A stretch of 64,000 nt of DNA from Anoxynatronum sibiricum (lineage in GTDB: Bacteria > Bacillota > Clostridia > Peptostreptococcales > Tindalliaceae): contig NZ_JBCITM010000006.1 in NCBI RefSeq assembly GCF_039414295.1, positions 124,001 to 188,000 of the forward strand. Reading direction: 5' to 3'. The notes under the pieces are model-generated. The model was not told the DNA's origin. It worked only from the letters and a program-made list of their open reading frames with translations, and ran no database searches. Shown here in pieces: positions 16,738-25,552 of this stretch (its first letter is position 1; the number at the start of each line of letters is the position of its first letter). The translations under genes were made by a program, and so were the position numbers.

Positions 16738-16968
16738 TTAATCAAGCTGAAAGTTTCCCCTGATCACCAGCAACAGGGGCAGGCGGAGGTCACTGATCCG
16801 GCTCAGCATGCCATGCAGGGCTGCCTGGTCGACAACTGTTCCGGTAAATCTTGTCAGTCCTTCCGGCAGCAACAGAATTTCCATACCGGGAAACCAGTCC
16901 GCCCAGCCTTGATCCAGGTGCCCCTGGACGATAATGGTATAGTGCTTTTCACTTACATCAGCACTCAT
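16738..16968 (-). CDS. Small conserved hypothetical protein
   Basis: This 76-residue protein has the pattern YTIIVQGHLDQGWADWF...VVDQAALHGMLSRISDLRLPLL. The same pattern occurs in small bacterial proteins of unknown function often found beside membrane or sensory genes. The start ATG overlaps the stop of the upstream hydrolase by four bases (ATGA), so the two are translationally coupled. No catalytic motif is visible. Confidence 0.75.
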   Translation of the reverse strand: MSADVSEKHYTIIVQGHLDQGWADWFPGMEILLLPEGLTRFTGTVVDQAALHGMLSRISDLRLPLLLVIRGNFQLD

Positions 16969-18242
16969 TTAACCCTTCCTCCTTTCACCTTGTTGACAAG
17001 CATATCAATTACCTTTTCTGATTCGTCCACCCAGGGGCTGTGTCCGGAATGCTCAAACCAGATCAGCTCTTTGTGTGGAGCCGCCAGGATTTCGTAATAG
17101 TCTTCAACCAGGTGTGGCGGTGCGTTTATATCGTGCCGGCCTTCCATAAAATAGACCGGGACGGCGAGGGTCGCTGCATCTTTGCGCAAGTCCACTTCCC
17201 AGAGCTGCGGCCACATTGTATCCATTACCCGGAGCAGGCCGCGGAAGTAATTGACCTTGTCGTAAAGTCCGTACTCCACGGCAAAGATATCGCCGAAGGT
17301 GTCGTAGCCGGGTCCGGTAATCTTCGGGTTCTGCATCATTGTCTGGCTCAGCACCATGATGTAGCGGGTCACCTTCCAGGCGATGCCCTTGCCAAAATAA
17401 GGTGGCGGCCCCTGCTTCTGCAATGCCAGCTGGGTTTTTGTATTCCCCTGGTCAGCAGAAATCTCCAGGGCAAGCTGGTAGTCATAGAGATCCGTTTCCA
17501 GGAAAGCCACCATCTGGGCCAACCCGATAAAGGCATGAAAATGTTCAGGATGTTGCTGAACCATCCAGATGCCCAGGATGCTGCCCCAGGATTCTCCCAC
17601 CACATAGATCTTTTCTTCTCCGAAGCGTTCCATCAGATAGAGAGTCAGCCTGTGAGCATCATCCAGGTATTGCTGGGGCGTAAGCTTCTTAAGATCGACT
17701 GCCCGGTATGATTTGCCTGCGCCAGGCTGGTCCCAGTTAACCACAACAAAGTGTTCTTCCAATTGACCAAGCACTTTCCTGGTTGCCGCCAGCTGGGTTC
17801 CACCGGGGCCTCCGGCCAGGAAAAGCAGGACCGGTTTGTCTGTATCGTGGCCGCGTATGGTAATCCACTGTTTTTCACCATTAATCTCCACCTGCTCCAG
17901 ACTGGCAATGCTGCCGGGCAATGGCAAACCGTCTGCACCCAAAATCGGCGGGGTTTTTGCACACCATTGGGAAGTAACGACGGCCAGTACGGCGACAGCA
18001 ACCAACCCTGCCATGAGAACAAGCTTGGAAGACCACAAAACAGCCCGGGTAAGGAGCTGGTACAACAATCCGGCATCGATCAAGGCCAGCACTGCGACAA
18101 CAAGTAGGGGCACAGCGGTCATGAAAGGCAGCAGGATGACGGGTATTAGTAAAAGAAAAGCGATGAGCATGCCTGCCAACTTTAGAATCATGAGGCCAAT
18201 CCTGATTACAAGGGTAGGCAGCGTTATTATTTTTGAAGCCAT
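16965..18242 (-). CDS. Multi-pass alpha/beta hydrolase (S33-like)
   Basis: About 95 N-terminal residues contain three hydrophobic stretches, placing the catalytic part at the membrane. The hydrolase domain shows FLAGGPGGTQ, WDQPGAGKSY, and the nucleophile elbow VVGESWGSILG (serine about residue 222). An acid in FMEGRHDINAP and a histidine in EHSGHSPWVDE follow. It is clearly related to the protein at 15582-16634 but has a longer membrane region. It is coupled to the small protein at 16738. A LAL regulator lies just upstream, transcribed in the same direction after a terminator. Confidence 0.85.
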   Translation of the reverse strand: MASKIITLPTLVIRIGLMILKLAGMLIAFLLLIPVILLPFMTAVPLLVVAVLALIDAGLLYQLLTRAVLWSSKLVLMAGLVAVAVLAVVTSQWCAKTPPILGADGLPLPGSIASLEQVEINGEKQWITIRGHDTDKPVLLFLAGGPGGTQLAATRKVLGQLEEHFVVVNWDQPGAGKSYRAVDLKKLTPQQYLDDAHRLTLYLMERFGEEKIYVVGESWGSILGIWMVQQHPEHFHAFIGLAQMVAFLETDLYDYQLALEISADQGNTKTQLALQKQGPPPYFGKGIAWKVTRYIMVLSQTMMQNPKITGPGYDTFGDIFAVEYGLYDKVNYFRGLLRVMDTMWPQLWEVDLRKDAATLAVPVYFMEGRHDINAPPHLVEDYYEILAAPHKELIWFEHSGHSPWVDESEKVIDMLVNKVKGGRVK

Positions 18243-18367
18243 CGTTGCTTAATCTCCTTCCCAAATTTAGTTCATTAGTGAGTTCACATGAATTAGTACA
18301 CTTTCATTGTAGTCTGTCGCGGAAGAATCTGCGCCTATCTTAAGATAGGTTTTTCAGATGGGCATGT

Positions 18368-18396
18368 AAAAAAAGCCCCTGCACGATGTGCAGAGA
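18368..18396 (-). terminator. Intrinsic terminator after the LAL regulator
   Basis: CTGCAC/GTGCAG with a three-base loop, extended by wobble pairs, is followed on the minus strand by seven T residues. It lies about 35 bases beyond the regulator's stop codon. Confidence 0.82.
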
Positions 18397-18431
18397 CTGA
18401 AGGATCATTACTTGATTTAAAATATGATGGT

Positions 18432-21200
18432 TTACGGTTTGTGTCCCCCGATCCCTGTTATTACCTTAAGCTCCCTTCCCCTGACCACTGCCTGGGTTCG
18501 GCTGCTGACACCCAGCTTCTCATAAATGTTGTGGGCATGCCACTTAACGGTGCCGAGACTGATAAAGAGCTTTTTGGCAATCTCTTGGTTGGATAGACCT
18601 GAAGCAATTAACTGAAGAATCCTTGCTTCCTGCTCGCTTAATAAGCCTGAAACATCAATGGCAGGGGGCTCTGCAGAAAATGTGTTGAAAAGGGATTTGC
18701 CATAAGCCTTAAGTGAAGGTTCTTTCAGCAGCGGTAACGCATATTCAAAAATCTGTTTTAGTATAAGTCCTTCGTCGGTAAAGGATCTGACATAACCTTC
18801 TGCCTCAGCAATTAACAGGGCATCATGAAAGCTGTTCATCAAGCCTTCTTTATCACCTCTGTACCAGCAGGCAATGGTATGCAGCATCAGTGCCTCCAAC
18901 AAGGTTTTATTACGGTTGCCGGCTCGGCATTGGTCAATCAGCTCCCCGGCCAGTTGCGAAGATTCCAGGTACTGGTTGACGGCCATTTTGACCCGGATCA
19001 TTGTCAGCAGTTCATAATCAATCAGGTATTGTACCGAGCTGCTATTGAGAAATGATTGAAACTGGCTGGCCCAGGAGACAGCTTTTTGCAGATGGCCTTT
19101 CAGCAGCGCCACTCTTGCCTTTATTGCTCCCGCACGGATGGATAGTCGCTGGACTCTATAAGATTCCAAGATTCCCACAAGGATCCCAAGATGTTCTGTC
19201 ATCATGCCAAAATCCTGACGCGACATCTGCAACTGTGTCTGGTAAAAGTATACATGGCGAAGATCATCCACTATGCCACCCTTGCCGGCCAGTTCCGCTG
19301 CCTTGTCCAGGCAGTGCTTTGCCTCCTTGAGATCATTTTCTTCCCTGGCTATTTCTCCCAGAACAGCCCAGGCGAGACCGGCGGGAGGGATAATGTGCTT
19401 TTCATCTCCGGCCAGCTCCAATGCCTGGAAGCAGGTTTGTTTTGCTTCACCCATTTTTCCCTGGGCCAGTCTGACGCTGGCCGCTTCACATAAAGCGTTG
19501 ATGGCCAGGTATAGCACTCCCGCCCTGCCGGCAAAGTCACTTGCTTTCAGATAGAAATGATATGATTCCTCAAAGTTACCGGCCAACTCATAAATCAGGC
19601 CTAAGGTATCATAGCCTCTGGCTTTAATGTGAATCAGGTCGGGAGACAGTTCGCTCATTGCCGGGTCAATCAAGCGTAACCCATCCACCACTTTTCCATT
19701 CATGGCCAAAAGGGCTGCCCGGTAAATATGGATTTGAGCAGACAGCGACTTTTGGAAGATTTCATCCTGTAATGGAAACTCTTGTAACATCACCTCGCCC
19801 CGGTCCAGAAGAAACGCTGATTCTTCAAGTTTTCCTGAAAGAAACAACACGCGTGATGCCATAATCTGAAGATCAGGGCGGCAACCAATAAAATCCGGGG
19901 GCAGTTTGATCAACCAGCTTTCCAGCAGCGAGACATAGCCCCTTGACCAGATTAAAGGATTTTTCAGTACCCTCTCAATGGTATCGGCAGCTACGTTATG
20001 GTCTTCTGAGGCTAATGCATATTCCACTGCATCTGCCAGGTATCCCCTCTTTTCTGACCAGTTGGCGGCAATACGGTATAACCGGTTTTTCTCCTCTTTG
20101 CTGAGCTGCTTTCGCAGGCAGTCTGCAAAAAGATGGTGATAACGGTACCACTCCTTTTGTTCGTCAAGGGCAATCAGAAACAGATTGGATTTTTCAAGCT
20201 GACGGAGAATATCTTGTGAGCGTTTTTGCTCAGCCATCTCAGTGCAAAGTTCGTGGTTAAAGCTTTTCAGAACGGAGGTTTGTTTAAGAAAATGCCTGAT
20301 TTCGCTGGGTTGGCTTTTTATGACCTCTTCTATAAGGTAGTCAACTAGGTAGCGGTGGCTGCCTTTAAAATGATTGATAAAAGCACCAATATCACTGCAC
20401 TGGCGCAGAGAAAGCGCCGCCAGTTGCAGCCCAACAGCCCAGCCTTCAGTGCGTTCAAACAGGTCGGCAACCCATTCCGGCCTTATGGTTGTTCCCATAA
20501 TTGATGTAATGAACTCGGTTGCTTCTGGTATATCAAAAGCCAGGTCTCGTAAGCGTATTTCGGTGATTTCGCCATGGGCTCTCAACCGGGGAATCGATAG
20601 GGGCGGATCTTCCCTTGTAACCAGTAAGATATGGAGGCACGGGGGAGAGTGATCGATTAAATATTGGACGATTTGGTGGATGAAGGGGGAGTGGATCCGG
20701 TGATAATCATCCAGGACAATGAAAAGCCCGTTACCGGACTGATTTTCCCATTCGGACAGACTAAAAAGCATGCTGTGTAAGAGCTGCTCCACGTGCTCAG
20801 GGATGGGGCTGTTAAAATCCGAATCTCTGTTTATGGAAGCAATGGTTAATGGCTGGTTAAGAAATGCTGCCGAAAGATACGCCAAGAAGCGTCCCGGATT
20901 ATCATCACTGCTTTCCAGCGATAACCAGAAAACCTGCAAGCCTTCACTGTTAGTCTGTATGCTGCGAACCCATTCGGAGGCCAATACCGATTTGCCGTAA
21001 CCGGCCGGAGCCGAAATCAGAGTGGCCCTTCTTCCGGCAAGCAGGCCTTCGTTCAGCAGCGATACAAGGCGCCTGCGGTTAACAAGCTTCGGCCTGGGCG
21101 GAGGAAGGGTTGTCCTGGCCTTTGTATTCAGCATTGCCGACCCCTGCCGGCCGCCTGACCAAGTGCCGGGTTTTTGCTCGTTCTGCTTGCTGCCTTGCAT
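18432..21200 (-). CDS. LAL/MalT-type ATP-dependent LuxR-family regulator
   Basis: This 922-residue protein has the three-part layout of large ATP-binding LuxR regulators. A P-loop STAND ATPase lies near the N-terminus (SAPAGYGKSVLASEW, Walker A about residues 64-71, with FIVLDDYHRI as the Walker B segment). A TPR-like helical region of about 450 residues follows. The C-terminal LuxR HTH reads LSEQEARILQLIASGLSNQEIAKK and GTVKWHAHNIYEKLGV. Such proteins are inducer-activated transcription activators. The hydrolase operon just downstream is a plausible target, by position only. The start is preceded by weak AGGA signals, so it could begin slightly later. Confidence 0.93.
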   Translation of the reverse strand: MQGSKQNEQKPGTWSGGRQGSAMLNTKARTTLPPPRPKLVNRRRLVSLLNEGLLAGRRATLISAPAGYGKSVLASEWVRSIQTNSEGLQVFWLSLESSDDNPGRFLAYLSAAFLNQPLTIASINRDSDFNSPIPEHVEQLLHSMLFSLSEWENQSGNGLFIVLDDYHRIHSPFIHQIVQYLIDHSPPCLHILLVTREDPPLSIPRLRAHGEITEIRLRDLAFDIPEATEFITSIMGTTIRPEWVADLFERTEGWAVGLQLAALSLRQCSDIGAFINHFKGSHRYLVDYLIEEVIKSQPSEIRHFLKQTSVLKSFNHELCTEMAEQKRSQDILRQLEKSNLFLIALDEQKEWYRYHHLFADCLRKQLSKEEKNRLYRIAANWSEKRGYLADAVEYALASEDHNVAADTIERVLKNPLIWSRGYVSLLESWLIKLPPDFIGCRPDLQIMASRVLFLSGKLEESAFLLDRGEVMLQEFPLQDEIFQKSLSAQIHIYRAALLAMNGKVVDGLRLIDPAMSELSPDLIHIKARGYDTLGLIYELAGNFEESYHFYLKASDFAGRAGVLYLAINALCEAASVRLAQGKMGEAKQTCFQALELAGDEKHIIPPAGLAWAVLGEIAREENDLKEAKHCLDKAAELAGKGGIVDDLRHVYFYQTQLQMSRQDFGMMTEHLGILVGILESYRVQRLSIRAGAIKARVALLKGHLQKAVSWASQFQSFLNSSSVQYLIDYELLTMIRVKMAVNQYLESSQLAGELIDQCRAGNRNKTLLEALMLHTIACWYRGDKEGLMNSFHDALLIAEAEGYVRSFTDEGLILKQIFEYALPLLKEPSLKAYGKSLFNTFSAEPPAIDVSGLLSEQEARILQLIASGLSNQEIAKKLFISLGTVKWHAHNIYEKLGVSSRTQAVVRGRELKVITGIGGHKP

Positions 21201-21516
21201 TTCCTAAACACGTCCTTTCGTTTATGAAGTGTTTTTTAAAACTGCAATGCCCAGATCAAGGACGGCGCACCTTACAGATTTTTATACAACCATAAGCACC
21301 AGTTTGTTAAACAGGCTTGCCATAGATCCTGATGTTTTTGTTAGCATTTTAAAAGCAGCATTTTCTAAGACTATTGACATGAAAATCAGGATTTTTGTTG
21401 AAAAATGAAGTTTTTATAGCTTCACTTCCTTCGGGAATAACCTTGATCGTTCATTATCCTGCAAGTTCAGAAGTATCCATATTTATTAGGAATAAAAAAG
21501 TTCATTCGGATAATGA
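21201..21516. other. Upstream region of the LAL regulator
   Basis: No gene is seen. AT-rich sequence at about 21330-21420 probably holds the regulator's promoter. Bases 21284-21314, around CAACCATAAGCACCAGTTTG, closely match 40706-40736. On the minus strand both read as a short hydrophobic peptide tail before a stop codon (SLFNKLVLMVV here). This may be another small dispersed repeat. Confidence 0.35.
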
Positions 21517-21665
21517 TCATTGTTTTCGACAAGAGTCATAATATGAGAATGCTGGTAGGAAAACTGAACCCGAACCATTCATCCTTTGCTGATGACCGCT
21601 TTTCCATTTACAGGATGCACTCCATTTTTCCAATGACTTCTTTTCGGTGATTGCAGATGTGAAAG

Positions 21666-21830
21666 TCAAGGGGTAATCTGGTACTTTTTCAGGCCGCCAG
21701 CTTCGAAAACGGGCAGCACCTGGAAAGGCTTGGCTGCTGAACGCCAATAAGTTTGTTTTTCTGGATTCCTCAGTGAAAAAAGGACATTTCCATCCCTTCG
21801 AATCACCGCCACATCGCCGATGGCTGGAAG
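21666..21830 (-). pseudogene. L-asparaginase II family fragment
   Basis: One minus-strand frame reads GDVAVIRRDGNVLFSLRNP, then WRSAAKPFQVLPVFEAGGL, ending at a TGA. This is the N-terminal signature of the asparaginase II family (R-S-x-x-K-P-x-Q-x-L-P). Only about 55 of about 330 residues remain, with no start. The neighbouring sequence belongs to a different protein family, so this is a relic joined to other debris. Confidence 0.72.
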
Positions 21831-22110
21831 TGACGGGTTCTCCGTAATAAGCAGCTTCCCGACCCCGGTGAGAGTAATAGTGATGATCCTTCATGGTACA
21901 GACGCCCGTTAGCTTTGCACCATAGTAGGCTGCCAGGCCCTTCAGAAGCCGGGTCATTTCTTCAGGCTCCGGAATACCTGTTTTTTTCTTTTACCGGTTC
22001 CCCTTCACTCAGGTGCTTTATTTCCGACAAAAACTGGAAGGCGGACCCCACCAAGGGGGAGTGGATAGGATGGCATGGCCGTTGCTCCTGCATCCGTCTG
22101 TGCTGGTGAA
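21831..22110 (-). pseudogene. Reductive dehalogenase-like fragment with frameshift
   Basis: Two frames joined at about 21966 read HSPLVGSAFQFLSEIKHLSE and then PEEMTRLLKGLAAYYGAKLTGV, followed by HHYYSHRGREA and GEPVT. This is the pattern just before the iron-sulfur part of reductive dehalogenase-like proteins (H-S-P, then a K-x-x-A-x-x-L-G-A-x-L-x-G block, then YSHRGR). The iron-sulfur cysteines and the cobamide-binding region are missing. The family call rests on motif order alone. Confidence 0.55.
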
Positions 22111-22310
22111 TAATCCTTTGATTTGACCGTGTGTACTGTATCATCGAACAGCTTCGCCAGGACAGGAGCATCGACTTGATCTCCCTTCCAACGAAGAAAA
22201 ATTTGTAATGGATTTAAACAAAAATTTTTTCTCCTCGTAATAAAGTGAGGTAAACTTATAAAGCATTGATGTCTTCCGCTTAAAGTAATATGTTGAAGGA
22301 AGTGAAGACA

Positions 22311-23162
22311 GTGAAGCGAGTTTTAATACTTTATCATTCAGGTGCAGGGAGCACCAAAACCATCGCTGAGATCTACCGAGAAAAATTAAAAGACCTATCA
22401 CCCGGTCTAATGCCCCTTACCTTACCCTTTCCCTATGAAATTCTGGGTCATTATGATCTGATCATTTTGGGTTTTCCAACTTATCATGGGGAAGCACCTC
22501 ATTCCATGGTGCAGTTTGTCGAAAATATGCCTTCGTTCGAACCTCAAAAAGCAGCTTTTCTCTTTACCACCTACGGACTTTATCCAGCAAACTCATTGTA
22601 TCATTTGGGAAAAAAACTGAAAGAGAAAAATTACGCATTATCTTTTACCGCAGGTTACCGGGCTCCTGCCACAGATGCAGCACTCTTATTGCCACCCATG
22701 AACCCATTGTTTCGGTACGGGAAGAAGACTTCAAAAAAGTTGAAGACTCACCTAAATCATATCCGAAAATGCATTGTCTCGTCCCAGGTTGTGGAAGTAA
22801 ATCCCCGATTCAGGTTTCATGCACTTCTTAACTACCCCAACCAGTACTTTGGTAAAAGAGTTAAACATCAATTTATGGTTAATGATACCCTATGCGTGCA
22901 GTGCAACCGATGCGTCCATGAGTGCATCCTTAAATGCTGGCATCGTGGCTCCAGTTCCTTAGTGCCGGTTTATGATAATACCCACTGCGAATACTGCTTT
23001 AAATGTGTGCACCATTGTCCGTCCAATGCCATTATGTTATCCTCAAAAACAAAAGAACGCCCCAAGTTAAACCAGGCCTTCTATCAAAAAAGGAAAGAGG
23101 CGCTTTTGTCTTGCCTCAATCACGAAGAATGTTTTGCTAAAAAAAACCAAAGGAGGAACTAA
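22311..23162 (+). CDS. EFR1-family flavodoxin/ferredoxin protein
   Basis: The N-terminal 150 residues form a flavodoxin-like domain (RVLILYHSGAGSTKTIAEIY as the FMN phosphate loop, then GFPTYHGEAPH). Two 4Fe-4S motifs lie at the C-terminus: CVQCNRCVHEC and CEYCFKCVHHCP. EFR1 proteins are presumed electron carriers in anaerobes. The GTG at 22311 is favoured, with GGAAG eight bases upstream, over the ATG at 22290 that has none. The arginase-family gene begins three bases after the stop, so both form an operon. The 70 residues between the domains are of unknown role. Confidence 0.88.
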   Translation: MKRVLILYHSGAGSTKTIAEIYREKLKDLSPGLMPLTLPFPYEILGHYDLIILGFPTYHGEAPHSMVQFVENMPSFEPQKAAFLFTTYGLYPANSLYHLGKKLKEKNYALSFTAGYRAPATDAALLLPPMNPLFRYGKKTSKKLKTHLNHIRKCIVSSQVVEVNPRFRFHALLNYPNQYFGKRVKHQFMVNDTLCVQCNRCVHECILKCWHRGSSSLVPVYDNTHCEYCFKCVHHCPSNAIMLSSKTKERPKLNQAFYQKRKEALLSCLNHEECFAKKNQRRN

Positions 23163-23164
23163 AA

Positions 23165-24016
23165 ATGAAGCAAGTAAAAATTGCTGGAATCCCCATGAAC
23201 TCGGGAGGTTTTTATACCGGAACTGAAACGACCCCTCAAGTCCTTCGAGAGGCCGGGTTGATTGACACATTGAAAAAACAGGGCGTCAGCGTACAGGATA
23301 TGGGCGATATCAGCATTCCCAGTTATATACCCAGGCACAATGTACCTCCCATTAGAAACTGGCCTGGTCCCCGTGTTGTGTGGCAAGAGATCTATGACCA
23401 GTCGAAGGACTGGTTCGATGAAAATGAAACACTTTTATTATTTGGCGGAGACTGCAGCATTGTTACCGGCACGACGCATAGCTTATACAGAAGGTATGCA
23501 GCCGATATTCATCTCATTGTCATCGATGCCCATATAGACGCTTACAAGCCTTCTGCCGATCGTTGCATGGGTGCAGCCGGAATGGGGTTGTGGTTTCTTT
23601 TAGAAGAAAATGATTTTCTTGCCAGCCTGAAGGGATTTGGCGGCGACAACGTAACCATTGTAGGGTATCAGCATGAATCAGCAATCAACACGGATGTTAA
23701 AAAGCACCCTTTATCTGAACTGCGGGAAAATGGAATCAGCCAGGTCATTCAAAAAGTTCTTCAGGAAATCCCACAAAACCGAAAAATCATGGTGCATTTG
23801 GATTTGGATGTGATTGCCAAGACAGAAATGCATGCCGTCTATTCTCCCAGTGAAGCCGGACTTTCTATGACAGAAGCCACAAGCCTTCTCCGGCAGATTC
23901 TAGCCGATTCCAGAACGGCTGGGGTCGAAATAACCGAGTTTTTTCCTCCCTATGATCATGACGGAAGTCAGTCTAAGGGGTTAATCAATATGCTTGTTGA
24001 TGTCTTTAGAGATTAA
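23165..24016 (+). CDS. Arginase/agmatinase-superfamily ureohydrolase
   Basis: This 283-residue protein has the manganese-binding motifs of the ureohydrolase fold. FGGDCS (about residue 97) takes the place of GGDHS. IDAHIDAY (about 121-128), HLDLDVI (about 217-223) and GVEITEFFP (about 260) follow. The first ligand histidine is replaced by cysteine, seen in some arginase-family proteins of unsettled activity, so arginine or agmatine hydrolysis should not be assumed. The ribosome binding site AAAGGAGG overlaps the end of the EFR1 gene, which ties the two together. Confidence 0.85.
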   Translation: MKQVKIAGIPMNSGGFYTGTETTPQVLREAGLIDTLKKQGVSVQDMGDISIPSYIPRHNVPPIRNWPGPRVVWQEIYDQSKDWFDENETLLLFGGDCSIVTGTTHSLYRRYAADIHLIVIDAHIDAYKPSADRCMGAAGMGLWFLLEENDFLASLKGFGGDNVTIVGYQHESAINTDVKKHPLSELRENGISQVIQKVLQEIPQNRKIMVHLDLDVIAKTEMHAVYSPSEAGLSMTEATSLLRQILADSRTAGVEITEFFPPYDHDGSQSKGLINMLVDVFRD

Positions 24017-24019
24017 ACC

Positions 24020-24174
24020 TTCCTGATCGTACACCCTTGGCCGATAATGATCCCTTCCGGCGGGGCCTTTGTGAAGTGATGCTGGAAGATCGTCTCCTGT
24101 TTTCGAAAAAATCACTTGGACGCTTCCCTGAAAAAGATGAAGTGGCGTCAGTCATTCGAAAAGCGATGGCGTAG
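24020..24174 (+). pseudogene. Rdx/SelW-family fragment with a two-base insertion
   Basis: Frame one reads PIMIPSGGAF up to about 24070. After a two-base shift it continues VMLEDRLLFSKKSLGRFPEK and EVASVIRKAMA to a TAG. Together this is the C-terminal half of an Rdx (SelW/SelT/SelH-like) thioredoxin-fold protein, whose end typically reads G-G-x-F-E-V...S-K-K-x-x-G-R-F-P-E. The Cys-x-x-Cys (or Sec) half is missing. It sits between the arginase gene and a strong terminator. Confidence 0.65.
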
Positions 24175-24204
24175 AGTTCATCTGTCATTTTGTCAAAAAC
24201 ACAA

Positions 24205-24238
24205 GCTGCCGGGAAACCATTCCCGGCAGCCATTTTTT
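24205..24238 (+). terminator. Intrinsic terminator after the EFR1-arginase operon
   Basis: GCTGCCGGGAA and TTCCCGGCAGC pair perfectly over 11 bases with a four-base loop and are followed by CATTTTTT. It is a strong plus-strand terminator about 190 bases past the arginase stop. Confidence 0.92.
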
Positions 24239-24257
24239 AGCAGTTGTTTTGTTAAGG

Positions 24258-25352
24258 CTAAACTCGCTCCCACTTGGATTCCATATAGGGTGGCGCGTCT
24301 TGTTGCAGGGTGATTTTCGCCTTCCACTGGTAGGTTTTGGGCCATTGGCGGAAGACTTTGATGGCGGTGAAGAAAAACTTCAGAAACAAGGTGGTGGGCT
24401 GTGGTTCCCAGCCATCTTTGGGGTGGAGGGTCACTTCCACTTGGTCGCCGCTGCGGTTTACCTGGTACTCCCCTGACACCACCCCGGCGGAGGCTTCTGC
24501 TCCAAAGGTGAACCGGCCCTTGAGGGAGGCCTTGTTGGGGAGATGGGTGATTTCTGGGAAGGCAGGTTGGAACCGGGCTTCAAAGGTGTGTTGGTTGTGT
24601 ATTGCACGAATCGCTGCAAAAGCAGGAAGTTCCTTTTCTTCTGCCATTTCTGCCAATTGGTATTGTGTGCCATTAGGGCCGGTATAATGGTTGTCCTCAC
24701 TTCCAACTGGATTAACGACAGGCGCTTCCAGTAGTTCCAGCATCTTACTCTGGGCGGGGCACCAGTCAACCAGAAAGGTGTCGGCGCTGTAGCGCATGAA
24801 GTACACCCGGGAGCCGTTCATGGGAAAAGGGAAGGGATCGGCTTTGTGGCTGCGTCCGTTGATGCTGATGGTGACCTGTGTGTCGGCCCGGCGGACAAAG
24901 TCGAAGCCATACATAAAATACACCGGCAGGTAGGATGGTTTGGTCGAAGAGCTTCCCACAGGGGCCAGGAGGGCAAATGGGTTGGTAGGCTTCTGGCTCT
25001 TTTCCACCACTTCCACCTTCACCGGGCGGCCGTTTTTGTCTTCAAAGGCAAAGGCCACGTCCACACCCCTGGGGGTGATGTTGAACCGGGCGTTTTCCAT
25101 GGGGTGTATATGGGTGTCGGCCAAGCCTTTGGCGGCCACGTCCAGCTTTTCTTCCACGGTGAGACCGGGCTGCTGGTACACATCAACGTAACCGTCCTTT
25201 CGCCAGGCAATGATCCGCAGGCCAGTGCCGTAGCTGGCGTCCTCAAACCATTGGGGCTCGAAGCCAATGTAGGTTTCGTCGGGATCTTTTTCAAAATTGA
25301 TGAGGAATAGCCGTTTCATAGGGCTGATGTTCAGAGTGAAGGGTGAATACAT
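24258..25352 (-). CDS. Uncharacterised protein, paralogue of 41351-42472
   Basis: The 364-residue protein has no signal peptide and no recognised catalytic motif. It shares a full-length pattern with the protein at 41351-42472: PFTLNISPM...DPDETYIGFE near the start, PFALLAPVG (about 145), DFVRRADTQVTISINGRSHK (about 170-190), YFMRYSAD, QPAFPEI, WPKTYQWKA and SKWERV at the end. Alternating polar/hydrophobic strands suggest a mainly beta, lipocalin- or CrtC-like fold; that is a guess. GGAGG lies seven bases before the ATG at 25352. The upstream in-frame extension to 25490 looks non-coding. Confidence 0.8.
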   Translation of the reverse strand: MYSPFTLNISPMKRLFLINFEKDPDETYIGFEPQWFEDASYGTGLRIIAWRKDGYVDVYQQPGLTVEEKLDVAAKGLADTHIHPMENARFNITPRGVDVAFAFEDKNGRPVKVEVVEKSQKPTNPFALLAPVGSSSTKPSYLPVYFMYGFDFVRRADTQVTISINGRSHKADPFPFPMNGSRVYFMRYSADTFLVDWCPAQSKMLELLEAPVVNPVGSEDNHYTGPNGTQYQLAEMAEEKELPAFAAIRAIHNQHTFEARFQPAFPEITHLPNKASLKGRFTFGAEASAGVVSGEYQVNRSGDQVEVTLHPKDGWEPQPTTLFLKFFFTAIKVFRQWPKTYQWKAKITLQQDAPPYMESKWERV

Positions 25353-25552
25353 GGGAAAACCTCCAGTCGTGGGTTGCGTTCTGAGTGGGTTGCGTTCTGT
25401 CCATGAATACGTGATCAGTGCCTGTAAAGTTTTACTCGTGGTGTCAAGACGAACCCATACCCGTCGAACCCAAAGGCACCCAAGTCCCATTATTTTGGGT
25501 GCCTGGTGAGCCGGCGCACCTCCTCAAAGGATGCTGATCTAAATAGATCTGC

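Noticed and set aside
17040..17711. Plus-strand frame of 223 codons
   Set aside because: Antisense shadow of the alpha/beta hydrolase at 16965-18242.
23165..24016. Plain arginase or agmatinase
   Set aside because: A metal-ligand histidine is replaced by cysteine, so only superfamily membership is claimed.
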